A stretch of DNA of 13,126 nt from JAIVJM01 sp035761505 (GTDB lineage: Bacteria; Acidobacteriota; Blastocatellia; Pyrinomonadales; Pyrinomonadaceae). This document shows, in pieces, positions 7,105 to 13,126 of this stretch. The notes below the pieces were generated by a model. That model worked only from the letters and a program-made list of their open reading frames with translations. It was not told the DNA's origin and did no database searches. The stretch lies in assembly GCA_035761505.1 (NCBI GenBank), contig DASTQX010000081.1:1-13126 (forward strand), read 5' to 3'. Within the stretch, counting starts at the first letter, position 1; each line of letters starts with the position of its first letter. The position numbers and the translations under genes were made by a program.

Positions 7105-7605
7105 CTACTTCCTTTCGCGGAAGACTTTGAGCGGGTTGAAGTCTTCTGCCGTGCGCTCAAGGCCGCCTTCGAGTTCCGCTTTGAGTTCGGCGGCGGAGCG
7201 GATTTTGAGTTCGGGGTCTTCGATGGAGAGCGCGCCTTCGGGCGAGAGTTGGATGGCGAGCGTGACGGCTTCGAGCCCCTGCCGGAAGAGCGCGTCGTCG
7301 TTATAGACGCGGCCCCAGCCCTGCCGGTAAAAGGCGTAGGCGACGTAAAACTGCGTCCGCGCGTCGCGCCGCGCGGGGTCGGCCCGCAGCCACTCGTCGC
7401 GCGCGGCGGCGTACTGCTCTCGCCGGAAGAGTTCGCGCGCCGCGTCGAAACGCGCGCGGTCAACCTCGTAAGTCCCGGCGACGACGCTGGCCTGCCGCGC
7501 CACGTCGCCCACGCTCTGCGGCGCGGCGGCGTAGAGCCAGACGACGAAGGCCGCCAAGATGAGCGTCCACACGATGCCGACGCTTTGGATGAGCCTGTGT
7601 TGCAT
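7105..7605 (-). CDS. Single-anchor TPR-like protein of unknown function
   Basis: A 166-residue protein. Residues ~8-28 form one hydrophobic anchor (VGIVWTLILAAFVVWLYAAA) with positive charges before it, so the bulk is probably periplasmic. Residues ~50-125 look like tetratricopeptide-type helix pairs: RFDAARELFRREQYAAARDEW, then a second pair around FYVAYAFYRQGWG, ending near LAIQLSPEG. This suggests a protein-protein interaction role. The ATG at 7603-7605 is chosen because it opens directly onto the anchor. The frame is open upstream to 8175, but that part is antisense to the DUF4920 gene and has no domain features. The gene is divergent from the DUF4920 gene and precedes the six-helix membrane protein. 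Function unknown. Confidence 0.75.
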   Translation of the reverse strand: MQHRLIQSVGIVWTLILAAFVVWLYAAAPQSVGDVARQASVVAGTYEVDRARFDAARELFRREQYAAARDEWLRADPARRDARTQFYVAYAFYRQGWGRVYNDDALFRQGLEAVTLAIQLSPEGALSIEDPELKIRSAAELKAELEGGLERTAEDFNPLKVFRERK

Positions 7606-7613
7606 TCTATAAT
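7585..7613 (+). promoter_or_regulatory. Probable promoter of the DUF4920 gene
   Basis: TTGGAT (7585-7590), 17-nt spacer, perfect TATAAT (7608-7613). It lies ~69 nt upstream of the ATG at 7682. It overlaps the first codons and upstream edge of the divergent TPR-like gene (ATG at 7603-7605). The -10 box is exact, the -35 box weak (three of six). Confidence 0.5.
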
Positions 7614-7681
7614 CCGTCCGCGCCTGTGAAAGCACGTTCGCCAGTTCTACTCTACTTTGAAAAGGATAACCGATTTCCGTT

Positions 7682-8197
7682 ATGAAAACATTTCTCTTCA
7701 CGCTCGCGCTCGTCGCCTGCACGGCTCTGAGCGCCGCCGCGAGCCAAGACCAGCACAAGGGCCACGGCAAGAAAGCCGAGCCCGCCGCCTCTTCCTCGAC
7801 GAAGGACGAAGTGATTAAGCGCGGCGAGGCGCTCGGCGATTCGCCGCAGGTCGCCTTCGCCGACGTGCTCAAGGAGCCCGCGAAGTTCGCCGGGAAGACC
7901 GTCCGCATCGAAGGGCTCGTCGAGCGCGTCTGCAAGATGGAAGGCTGCTGGATGCAGATTAAGCCCGCGGCTGATTCCGAGGCGAGCGTCCGCGTCACCT
8001 TCGACCACAAGTTCAGCGTCCCGAAAGACGCCGACAAGATGAAGTTCCGCGCCGAAGGCACGGTCGGCGTCAAGACCTTGAGCAAGGAAGAGGTTGACCA
8101 CCTCGTCAAAGACGACGGCGCGAAGATCAAGGCCAACCCCGACGGCACGGCGCACGAAGTCTCGTTCGTCGCCACCGGCGTCGAACTCTGGAAATAG
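7682..8197 (+). CDS. Exported DUF4920-family protein
   Basis: A 171-residue protein. Residues 1-20 form an export signal (MKTFLFTLALVACTALSAAA). Cleavage could be by signal peptidase I near AAA|S. LVAC (10-13) also fits a lipobox, which would make it a lipoprotein anchored at Cys13; I cannot decide. A His/Lys-rich stretch follows (HKGHGKK, 25-31). The core holds KTVRIEGLVERVCKMEGCWMQI, with a Cys84-x4-Cys89-Trp-Met motif typical of DUF4920, a small beta-barrel-like domain of unknown biochemical role. A metal or redox role for the Cys pair is plausible but not shown. AAGGAT (7662-7667) could be the ribosome binding site, with a long 14-nt spacing. The gene has its own promoter-like sequence and is separated from dusB by repeat element C. 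Confidence 0.85.
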   Translation: MKTFLFTLALVACTALSAAASQDQHKGHGKKAEPAASSSTKDEVIKRGEALGDSPQVAFADVLKEPAKFAGKTVRIEGLVERVCKMEGCWMQIKPAADSEASVRVTFDHKFSVPKDADKMKFRAEGTVGVKTLSKEEVDHLVKDDGAKIKANPDGTAHEVSFVATGVELWK

Positions 8198-8290
8198 GGT
8201 CAAAGGTGAAAAGGGTAAAGGGGTAAAAGGATAAGAAAGGCCGGTCTGTCTTCTTCCCTTTACCCTCTTTCCCTTTTCCCCTTTTCCCCC
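8198..8290 (+). repeat. Octad-word inverted repeat C (purine arm / pyrimidine arm)
   Basis: Directly after the DUF4920 stop comes a purine-rich array: GGTCAAA, then the 8-mers GGTGAAAA (8205-8212), GGGTAAAG (8213-8220), GGGTAAAA (8221-8228), GGATAAGA (8229-8236). From ~8241 to 8290 lies the inverted pyrimidine-rich counterpart, with repeated TTTTCCCC-type words and CCCTTTACCC. The arms pair imperfectly over ~40 nt, with small bulges and the loop near 8240. The second arm ends 14 nt before the dusB ATG. Confidence 0.85.
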
Positions 8291-8304
8291 CAAAGCTTTG
8301 CTTT

Positions 8305-9363
8305 ATGAAGCCTTTCAAGATTCGGGACGTTGAAATCAATCCGCCGCTCGTGCTCTCGCCGATGGCGGGCGTGACGGACGTGCCTTTCCGCGCGCTCTTG
8401 AAGCGGCGGGGCGGCATCGGCCTGACCGTCTCGGAGTTCATCTCGGTCGAGGGCTTGACGCGCAACAACCCGAAGTCGAAGCGGCAGATGCGCTTCTTCG
8501 ATTACGAGCGCCCGTTCGCCGTGCAGATTTTTGGCGGGCAGCCCGAACGGATGCGGATGGCCGCCGAGATGGCCGAAGAGGTCGGCGCGGACATCCTCGA
8601 CGTGAACTGCGGCTGCCCCGCGCCGAAGGTCGTCAAGCACGGCGGAGGCTCCGGCCTCTTGCGCGACCTGCCGCGCCTCGAAACGATTCTCAAAGAGATT
8701 AAGAAAGCCATCTCCATCCCTCTGACCGTCAAGATTCGCGCGGGCTTCTACGACAACAACATCAACGCGGTCGAGACGGCGCGGGTCGCCGAAGCGTGCG
8801 GCGTCGAGCACATCGCTCTGCACGGGAGGACGAAGGAGCAGGGCTACAAGGGGCGGGCCGACTGGGATTTGGTGCGGCAGATTAAAGAGGTCGTGCGAGT
8901 TCCCGTCTCCGGGAGCGGCGACGTGGTGACGGTCGAGGACGCCTTCGCGCGCTGGCGCGAGACTAACTGCGACGGCATCCTCATCGGTCGCGGCGCGCTG
9001 GCGAACCCGTGGATTTTCCGGCAGATCGAAGACACGCTCGCGGGCCGCAAGCCCTTCCAGCCGACGCTCGAAGACAAGCGCGCGGTGCTGCTCGAATACT
9101 TCGACCTCCTGCGCGCCGACATGCCGGAGTTTGCCGCCATCGGTCGCATGAAGCAGTTGGCCGGGCAGTTCACGCGCGGGTTGCCGGGCGGCGCGCGCTT
9201 CCGGCAGGTCATCTATCATTCGCACGCCGTCGAGGAAATTCTCGACCGCATCGGCGAATACTTCGAGACGGTCGCGGCGGGCCGCACCTACGTCGGCGAA
9301 GGCGGCGCGGAGGAAGATGAAGAAGCGCCCGTCCTCGATTCGTGCGAAGCGGCGACCGTCTAG
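8305..9363 (+). CDS. dusB: tRNA dihydrouridine synthase DusB
   Basis: A 352-residue FMN-dependent enzyme that reduces uridines in the D-loop of tRNA. The TIM-barrel motifs are complete: PMAGVTDVPFR (19-29) at the flavin site, FAVQIFGGQPERM (71-83), DVNCGCPAPKVVKHGGGSGLL (99-119) with the catalytic Cys104 of GCP, TVKIRAGF (Lys143), LHGRTKEQGYKG (His173) for phosphate and substrate contacts, SGSGDV, and DGILIGRGALANPWIF near the end of the barrel. A helical tRNA-binding domain follows (~245-325). The last ~25 residues are an acidic tail (GGAEEDEEAP) that is outside the family core. The start ATG at 8305 matches family N-termini, but no Shine-Dalgarno precedes it; repeat element C sits there instead. 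It converges on the HD-GYP gene. Confidence 0.95.
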   Translation: MKPFKIRDVEINPPLVLSPMAGVTDVPFRALLKRRGGIGLTVSEFISVEGLTRNNPKSKRQMRFFDYERPFAVQIFGGQPERMRMAAEMAEEVGADILDVNCGCPAPKVVKHGGGSGLLRDLPRLETILKEIKKAISIPLTVKIRAGFYDNNINAVETARVAEACGVEHIALHGRTKEQGYKGRADWDLVRQIKEVVRVPVSGSGDVVTVEDAFARWRETNCDGILIGRGALANPWIFRQIEDTLAGRKPFQPTLEDKRAVLLEYFDLLRADMPEFAAIGRMKQLAGQFTRGLPGGARFRQVIYHSHAVEEILDRIGEYFETVAAGRTYVGEGGAEEDEEAPVLDSCEAATV

Positions 9364-9385
9364 GACTCACACCGAGAAAGAAAAA

Positions 9386-9433
9386 ACGGGAGCCACGAGG
9401 CCCGCGCCTGAAGCGGGCTTTCGTGGCTCCCGT
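9386..9433 (-). terminator. Strong intrinsic terminator for the HD-GYP operon
   Basis: Arms 9386-9405 and 9413-9433 form a ~20-bp GC-rich stem (ACGGGAGCCACGA paired with TCGTGGCTCCCGT plus GCCCGC) with a one-base bulge and a 7-nt loop. On the plus strand an A-run (AAAGAAAAAA) lies to its left, which gives the minus-strand transcript a U-run. It therefore terminates the minus-strand operon, whose stop is at 9450. On the dusB side there is no U-run after the stem, so it would at best act as a weak terminator or 3'-end barrier there. Confidence 0.85.
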
Positions 9434-9449
9434 CGCATGCGGCCCGCGC

Positions 9450-11204
9450 TTAGTTCAAAGCGGCGAGACGCAATTCCGTGCGCGCGGACGTTTGCGTGTG
9501 GATGTCCGCGAGTACCGAGCGGTTGAGGCCGAGCATGGCTAAACGGTCGGAGCCGAGTTCGTCCAGCGAGGCGAAGTTGCAAGTCTCGTCAATGCGCGCC
9601 ACGGCGTCGGCCATGTGCAGGAGGAGCGCGACGGGCGCGTTAATCCTCATCGCGTCGTGATGCGCCTGCACGGCAGCGGCCAGCGTGCGCGGCAGCGCGC
9701 AAGCCTCCAAGACCCACTGGCCGACCTGCCCGTGGTCAACGCCGAAGGCGGCCACCTCGCGCTCGACGCGCGCGGCGGGGTCGAGCACGTCGAAGCCCTG
9801 CGTCTCTTCGGGGAAGAGCGCGCCGAGCAGAATCTCTCCCAAGTCGTGAAGGAGTCCGAGCGTGTAAGCCTCTTCCTCGCCCACGATCTTCGTGTGCGCG
9901 GCGATGAGTCGCGCGGCCTCGGCGGCGCGCAAGGCGTGCGCGCGTGCGCGGCCCGCTTCGCCGTCCCAATCGCGCGAGCCCATCCGCGCCAGAACGGCCC
10001 CCGCGTGCGCGACGCCGAGCCGCGCACACGCCTCGCCCAAGTCAGCGGTCGGCGTGGCGTTGTAACGCGTGTTGGCCTCGTGCAGGACGCAGGCGGCGAG
10101 CACGGGGTCGGTGACGATCTCGCGCCGCAGTTCCTCGAAGTCGGGCTGATGCTCGGTGAGGTCGAAGGTGGTGTGGTCGAGAAGTCCGGCCCACGTGTCG
10201 GGCGCGAGGCGGTGGCGGATGAGCGCGAGCGATTCCAGCTCGAAGAAGGCGCGGACGACCGTCGGGTCGAACTGCTCGCCCGAACGCCTTTCGATGATAC
10301 GGAGCGCCGCCTCGTGGTCGCATGCCTCGCGGAAAGGCCGTGGGCTCGTCATCGCGTCGTAGGCGTCGGCGACGAGGATGATGCGCGAGGTCAGAGGAAT
10401 CATCTCGCCGCGCAAGCCTTCGGGGTAGCCCGTCCCGTCGAAGTGCTCGTGGTGGTGGCGGACGGCGGAGGCGACCTCCTCCATGTCGGGCACGCCGGAG
10501 AGCATCCGCGCCCCGCGCTCGGAATGTTGATGAACAATCGCGCGCTCTTCGGAGTCGAGCGGGCCGGGTTTTAAGAGGATGTGTTCGGGCGTCCCGATCT
10601 TGCCGATGTCGTGGAGGAGCGCGGCCAGAGAGAGTTGTTCCAACTCATCGGCGTCGAGCCCCAAGCGTCTCCCGATGGCGGCGGCGTAGCCGCTCACGCG
10701 GCGCGCGTGGCCGTGGATGTACTCGTCTTTGGCTTCGAGCGCGTCGGCGACGGCGCGGACGAAGCTCCGCGTCATCAACTGCAAGCGCTGCGAGAGACGG
10801 CGGTTGGCGAGCGTCAATTCGTGGTGGCCGCGATTGGCCTCGTAGTGTTCGAGCGCGCGCGCGGCTGTCAGGCGGAGGTCTTCGTTGTTCCAGGGCTTGG
10901 TGACGTAGCGATAGACCTGCCCGCAGTTGATGGCCTCGACCAGCGCCTCCATGTCGGTGTAGCCGGTGAGAATCATACGCACCAGATGCGGGCGCATCGC
11001 GGCGGCGTGTTTGAGCAGTTCGATGCCGGTCATGCCGGGCATCCTTTGATCGGTGATTAAGAGCGCCACGTCATGCTGCGAGAGGAGCTGAAGCGCCTCC
11101 GCGCCCGAAGAGGCGGCGAGCACCTGATAGTCGCGCCGGAAAAGTCTTTCGAGCAAACGCAGGTTCGCGGGCTCGTCGTCCACGACCATGATTTTGTAAG
11201 GCAT
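9450..11204 (-). CDS. Response regulator with REC, HD-GYP and HDOD domains
   Basis: 584 residues in three modules. REC (3-~117): acidic pair D9/D10, phospho-acceptor D52 in LLITDQRMPGMTG, T80, K103 in YVTKPW. HD-GYP (~145-330): HGHARRVSGYA with H166, the HD pair H198/D199 in LLHDIGKIG, H225/H227, HHEHFDGTGYP (251-261) and ADAYDAMTS; all metal-binding and GYP signature residues are present, so it is probably an active c-di-GMP phosphodiesterase. HDOD-like (~355-560): IVTDPVLAACVLHEAN, ARLGVAHAGAVL, an HD pair H453/D454 in GLLHDLGEILL, and HGQVGQWVLEACALP. HDOD domains are usually non-catalytic signalling modules. The start is the ATG at 11202-11204; AGGAG lies 14 nt upstream, a long spacing. 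It is 48 nt after the kinase stop, so the two are almost surely co-transcribed, with the kinase as the likely phosphodonor. Confidence 0.92.
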   Translation of the reverse strand: MPYKIMVVDDEPANLRLLERLFRRDYQVLAASSGAEALQLLSQHDVALLITDQRMPGMTGIELLKHAAAMRPHLVRMILTGYTDMEALVEAINCGQVYRYVTKPWNNEDLRLTAARALEHYEANRGHHELTLANRRLSQRLQLMTRSFVRAVADALEAKDEYIHGHARRVSGYAAAIGRRLGLDADELEQLSLAALLHDIGKIGTPEHILLKPGPLDSEERAIVHQHSERGARMLSGVPDMEEVASAVRHHHEHFDGTGYPEGLRGEMIPLTSRIILVADAYDAMTSPRPFREACDHEAALRIIERRSGEQFDPTVVRAFFELESLALIRHRLAPDTWAGLLDHTTFDLTEHQPDFEELRREIVTDPVLAACVLHEANTRYNATPTADLGEACARLGVAHAGAVLARMGSRDWDGEAGRARAHALRAAEAARLIAAHTKIVGEEEAYTLGLLHDLGEILLGALFPEETQGFDVLDPAARVEREVAAFGVDHGQVGQWVLEACALPRTLAAAVQAHHDAMRINAPVALLLHMADAVARIDETCNFASLDELGSDRLAMLGLNRSVLADIHTQTSARTELRLAALN

Positions 11205-11252
11205 TATGTTTGAGGAAACTCCTGTCGGTTTGATGAGGACTGGAAAGATGAA

Positions 11253-12605
11253 TTACTTGCCGGTCGGTTGTTGTTGCTGCGGTTGCGGCACGCCGCCCAC
11301 GGGGAGGCCGACGACGAAGGTCGAGCCCTGTCCGGGTCGGCTGCGGACGCGGATGAAGCCGCCGTGCCGCTCGACGATGCCGTAGGTCACGGAGAGTCCG
11401 AGCCCCGTCCCTTCGCCGACCGGCTTGGTGGTGAAGAAGGGGTCGAAGATTTTGCGCATGTGTTCGGGCTCGATGCCGCAGCCCGTGTCGGAGATGGCGA
11501 CCATCACCTTCTCTTTCTCGACGTGCGTCTGGATGGTGACCTCGCCGCCGCCCGCCGCCTCGACCGCCTGCGCGGCGTTCGCCAGAAGATTCATCCAGAC
11601 CTGATTGAGTTGGCCCGCGTAACAGTCCACGGGCGGCAACTCGCCGTAGGCGCGCTTGAGCGTGACGCGCCCCTGCGAGTAGTAGCGCGAAAGCAGCCGC
11701 ACGGTCGCGTCGAGCCCCTCGTGGATGTCCACCTTCTTGAACTCGGCCTCGTCGAGCCGCGAGAAGGTTCGGAGGTTCTGGACGACGTTCCGGATGCGCT
11801 CCGCGCCCTCGCGGCAATCGGCGATGATCGAGTGGAGGTCGGAGAGCGTGTTCTCGTAATCAATCTCTTCCTTCAGCGCCTTGACCTGCCCGCGCACGTG
11901 TTCCGAGAGCGTCGCGCTGTCGTAGAGCGTGAGCAGCCGCTCGATAGCATCCACGGAGTCGGCGAGGAAATCCATGTTGCCGTAGATGAACCCGGCGGGG
12001 TTGTTCAGTTCGTGCGCGACGCCCGCCGCGAGTTGGCCGAGAGAGGCCATCTTCTCGCTGTGGACAATCTGCGCCTGAAGGCGTTCGAGTTCGGCCTTGC
12101 GCTTGGCGAGTTCCGAGTTGCGGCGCTCAAGGTCTTGCTTGTAGTGGCGCGCGTCGCGCAGCAGCGCGCGGCGTTCGAGCGCGCGCTCGACCGAAAGCTC
12201 AAGGACGTGCAGGTCAATCGGCTTGATGAGGTAGTCGCTGGCCCCGATGCGCACGGCGTCGAGGACGCGCTGCGTGCGGTCAATGCCGGAGATCATGATG
12301 ACGGCGGTGTCCGGGTGTCGCGCGATGACGTGGCGGAGCAGTTCAATGCCGCTCAAGCCCGGCATGCTCACGTCGGCCAAGACGAGCGCGAACTCTTCGC
12401 GCGCCATGTGCGAGAGCGCTTCGTCGGCGTTCCCGGCGGTCGTGCAGAAGTAGCGCGCGCCGAGACAGTCGGAGAAGAGCCAGCGGATGGATTCTTCGTC
12501 GTCGACGATGAGGATGCTGCGATCCTGTTTTTCCGTAGATGTGTGCGGCGCGCCCGCCAGAGGCTTGGCGCTCGCGGGCGGCATCCCGCCGAGAACTTGT
12601 GGCAT
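11253..12605 (-). CDS. Cytoplasmic sensor histidine kinase with N-terminal receiver domain
   Basis: 450 residues from the ATG at 12605 (a GTG at 12629 would add 8). No membrane segment. After a ~28-residue Pro/Ala-rich lead comes REC (~29-145): D35/D36, phospho-acceptor D78 in LVLADVSMPGLSG, S106 in the Thr/Ser switch position, K128 in YLIKP. A charged coiled-coil linker (~145-185) follows. The dimerisation and phosphotransfer domain has SLGQLAAGVAHELNNPAG with H198. The ATPase domain has N339/N343 (WMNLLANAAQAVE), DTGCGIEPEH (373-382), FDPFFTTKP and GTGLGLSVTYGI. A Gln-rich tail closes it. The REC-first order means input probably comes by phosphotransfer from another kinase rather than by ligand binding. 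Neither candidate start has a clear ribosome binding site. The HD-GYP regulator follows 48 nt downstream. Confidence 0.92.
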   Translation of the reverse strand: MPQVLGGMPPASAKPLAGAPHTSTEKQDRSILIVDDEESIRWLFSDCLGARYFCTTAGNADEALSHMAREEFALVLADVSMPGLSGIELLRHVIARHPDTAVIMISGIDRTQRVLDAVRIGASDYLIKPIDLHVLELSVERALERRALLRDARHYKQDLERRNSELAKRKAELERLQAQIVHSEKMASLGQLAAGVAHELNNPAGFIYGNMDFLADSVDAIERLLTLYDSATLSEHVRGQVKALKEEIDYENTLSDLHSIIADCREGAERIRNVVQNLRTFSRLDEAEFKKVDIHEGLDATVRLLSRYYSQGRVTLKRAYGELPPVDCYAGQLNQVWMNLLANAAQAVEAAGGGEVTIQTHVEKEKVMVAISDTGCGIEPEHMRKIFDPFFTTKPVGEGTGLGLSVTYGIVERHGGFIRVRSRPGQGSTFVVGLPVGGVPQPQQQQPTGK

Positions 12606-12670
12606 AGAGTTGAACCGGGCCGAGGTCACACCGAGGGCAACGGCAGGGCCGAAAACGCGTGCCTGTCGAG

Positions 12671-12691
12671 TTTATAAAAAGGTCTTTGACC
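12671..12691 (-). promoter_or_regulatory. Possible -10 box with adjacent small palindrome upstream of the kinase
   Basis: On the minus strand TATAAA (12676-12671) would place transcription start about 60 nt before the kinase ATG. Directly upstream of it lies GGTCAAAGACC (12691-12681), a perfect 4+4 palindrome with a 3-nt centre, in the spacer or operator position. No acceptable -35 box is found at 16-18 nt, so this is weak. Confidence 0.25.
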
Positions 12692-12830
12692 GAAGCATGA
12701 GGCGGTCGCCGGGAGACCCGCCGCGAGAGGCCGGAGGGCACTTCATTCATCCTACTACACGAAACCCACTCCGCGCAGCAACTTTTTTTGCAGACGCTTT
12801 TAAGACGCGGAATCGCAGGTTTTTACGAGG
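12692..12830. other. Remaining non-coding stretch between kinase and repeat D
   Basis: The gene-free gap 12606-12953 (348 nt) holds the weak promoter at 12671-12691, this stretch and repeat D. Here I see no gene and no RNA gene. The only local feature is a run of seven or eight T near 12783-12790, not preceded by a convincing stem. Confidence 0.5.
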
Positions 12831-12947
12831 CGGGGAACGGAAAGACAGAATCCAGAAGTCAGGAGTCAGAAGAAAGAAGGTGTCGTCTCTTCCTTCTGGC
12901 TCCTGACTCCTGAGTTCTGGATTCTGTCTCCTTCTTTCCGTTCCTCG
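12831..12947 (-). repeat. Heptad-word inverted repeat D (long ~50-bp imperfect hairpin)
   Basis: Left array of exact 7-mers on the plus strand: CAGAATC (12846-12852), CAGAAGT, CAGGAGT, CAGAAGA, AAGAAGG (12874-12880). Right array, inverted: CCTTCTG (12892-12898), GCTCCTG, ACTCCTG, AGTTCTG, GATTCTG (12920-12926). The 37-nt cores (12844-12880 and 12892-12928) match as reverse complements with four mismatches, around an 11-nt loop. Outside a 6-nt bulge near 12929-12934 the pairing resumes (GGAACGGAAA with TTTCCGTTCC, out to 12831 and 12947). It begins 6 nt after the stop of the partial minus-strand gene. Confidence 0.9.
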
Positions 12948-12953
12948 TTTCTT

Positions 12954-13126
12954 TTAGAGTCCGAGCGGTCGCGGCGTCTTGCCGCCGAAGAACCAGCTCG
13001 CGCCGACGCGGAGGCGGTGCTGCCACGTCGGGAGGCGGGCGGTGTAGAGCGCGAAGCGTGCCTGCCGGGCGAGCGCGCCGCTGACGGCCTGCCCGGCGAC
13101 GAGCACCGCCGCCGTCTCGGTGCCGA
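12954..13126 (-). CDS. C-terminal fragment of a probable outer-membrane beta-barrel protein
   Basis: An open frame enters from the right edge and ends at TAA (12956-12954), giving 56 visible residues. There is no start codon in the window. The tail shows alternating polar and hydrophobic residues with aromatics, such as ARFALYTARLPTWQHRLRVGASWFF, followed by GGKTPRPLGL. Alternation with aromatic girdles near the C-terminus is typical of outer-membrane barrel strands, but the very end is not the classic terminal Phe/Tyr/Trp. The codon composition fits its neighbours. The frame is well supported by lack of stops and by the position of repeat D after it; the family call is only a guess. Confidence 0.5.
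   Translation of the reverse strand, partial: GTETAAVLVAGQAVSGALARQARFALYTARLPTWQHRLRVGASWFFGGKTPRPLGL

Noticed and set aside
7606..8175. Upstream extension of the TPR-like frame by 190 codons
   Set aside because: It is antisense to the DUF4920 gene; the protein has a natural start just before its membrane anchor at 7605.
8198..8290. CRISPR-like repeat array
   Set aside because: Units are 7-8 nt, contiguous and without unique spacers; same reasoning excludes the other three elements.
11268..12677. Long plus-strand open frame (469 codons) across the kinase
   Set aside because: Shadow of the histidine kinase, whose H, N and G boxes are all intact on the minus strand.

Overview
This is a high-GC, gene-dense chromosomal window from a diderm (Gram-negative-type) bacterium. 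The periplasmic SurA/PrsA-type chaperone and a probable outer-membrane protein tail support a diderm. The style (high GC, a two-component operon with HD-GYP output, a DUF4920 protein, repeat-word intergenic elements) suggests Acidobacteriota, perhaps Blastocatellia, but that is an impression and not a proof. I see no phage, transposon, CRISPR array, rRNA or tRNA.

Layout: (1) 1-4741, plus strand: 3' part of mfd (transcription-repair coupling factor), a secreted parvulin-type prolyl isomerase that starts at TTG, and an S4 RNA-binding protein of the RqcP/YabO/Hsp15 type. (2) 5007-6074, plus: a stand-alone MreB-like actin with its own possible promoter, closed by a perfect 19-bp hairpin. (3) 6180-7605, minus: a two-gene unit of unknown function (single-anchor TPR-like protein, then a six-helix membrane protein). 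(4) 7682-9363, plus, divergent from unit 3: a secreted DUF4920 protein and dusB (tRNA dihydrouridine synthase). (5) 9450-12605, minus: a soluble REC-histidine kinase followed 48 nt later by a REC-HD-GYP-HDOD response regulator, very likely one signalling operon. It is closed by a strong intrinsic terminator shared with the convergent dusB end. (6) 12954-13126, minus: C-terminal end of a probable beta-barrel protein.

The most unusual signal is non-coding. Four intergenic spaces hold elements built of degenerate words with a 7-nt (one with an 8-nt) period: 4382-4447, 7054-7088, 8198-8290 and 12831-12947. The words differ between elements, but the design is the same. Each begins 0-16 nt after a stop codon. 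Read in that gene's direction, the purine-rich word array comes first. In three of the four an inverted (pyrimidine-rich) array follows, so the RNA could fold into a long hairpin. In two cases the second arm ends just before the start codon of a downstream gene that lacks a visible Shine-Dalgarno sequence (rqcP, dusB).

Functionally the window mixes housekeeping (DNA repair, tRNA and ribosome quality control, envelope protein folding, cell shape) with one probable c-di-GMP signalling operon. The mfd - parvulin - RqcP order resembles the mfd neighbourhood of Firmicutes and may be old conserved synteny.
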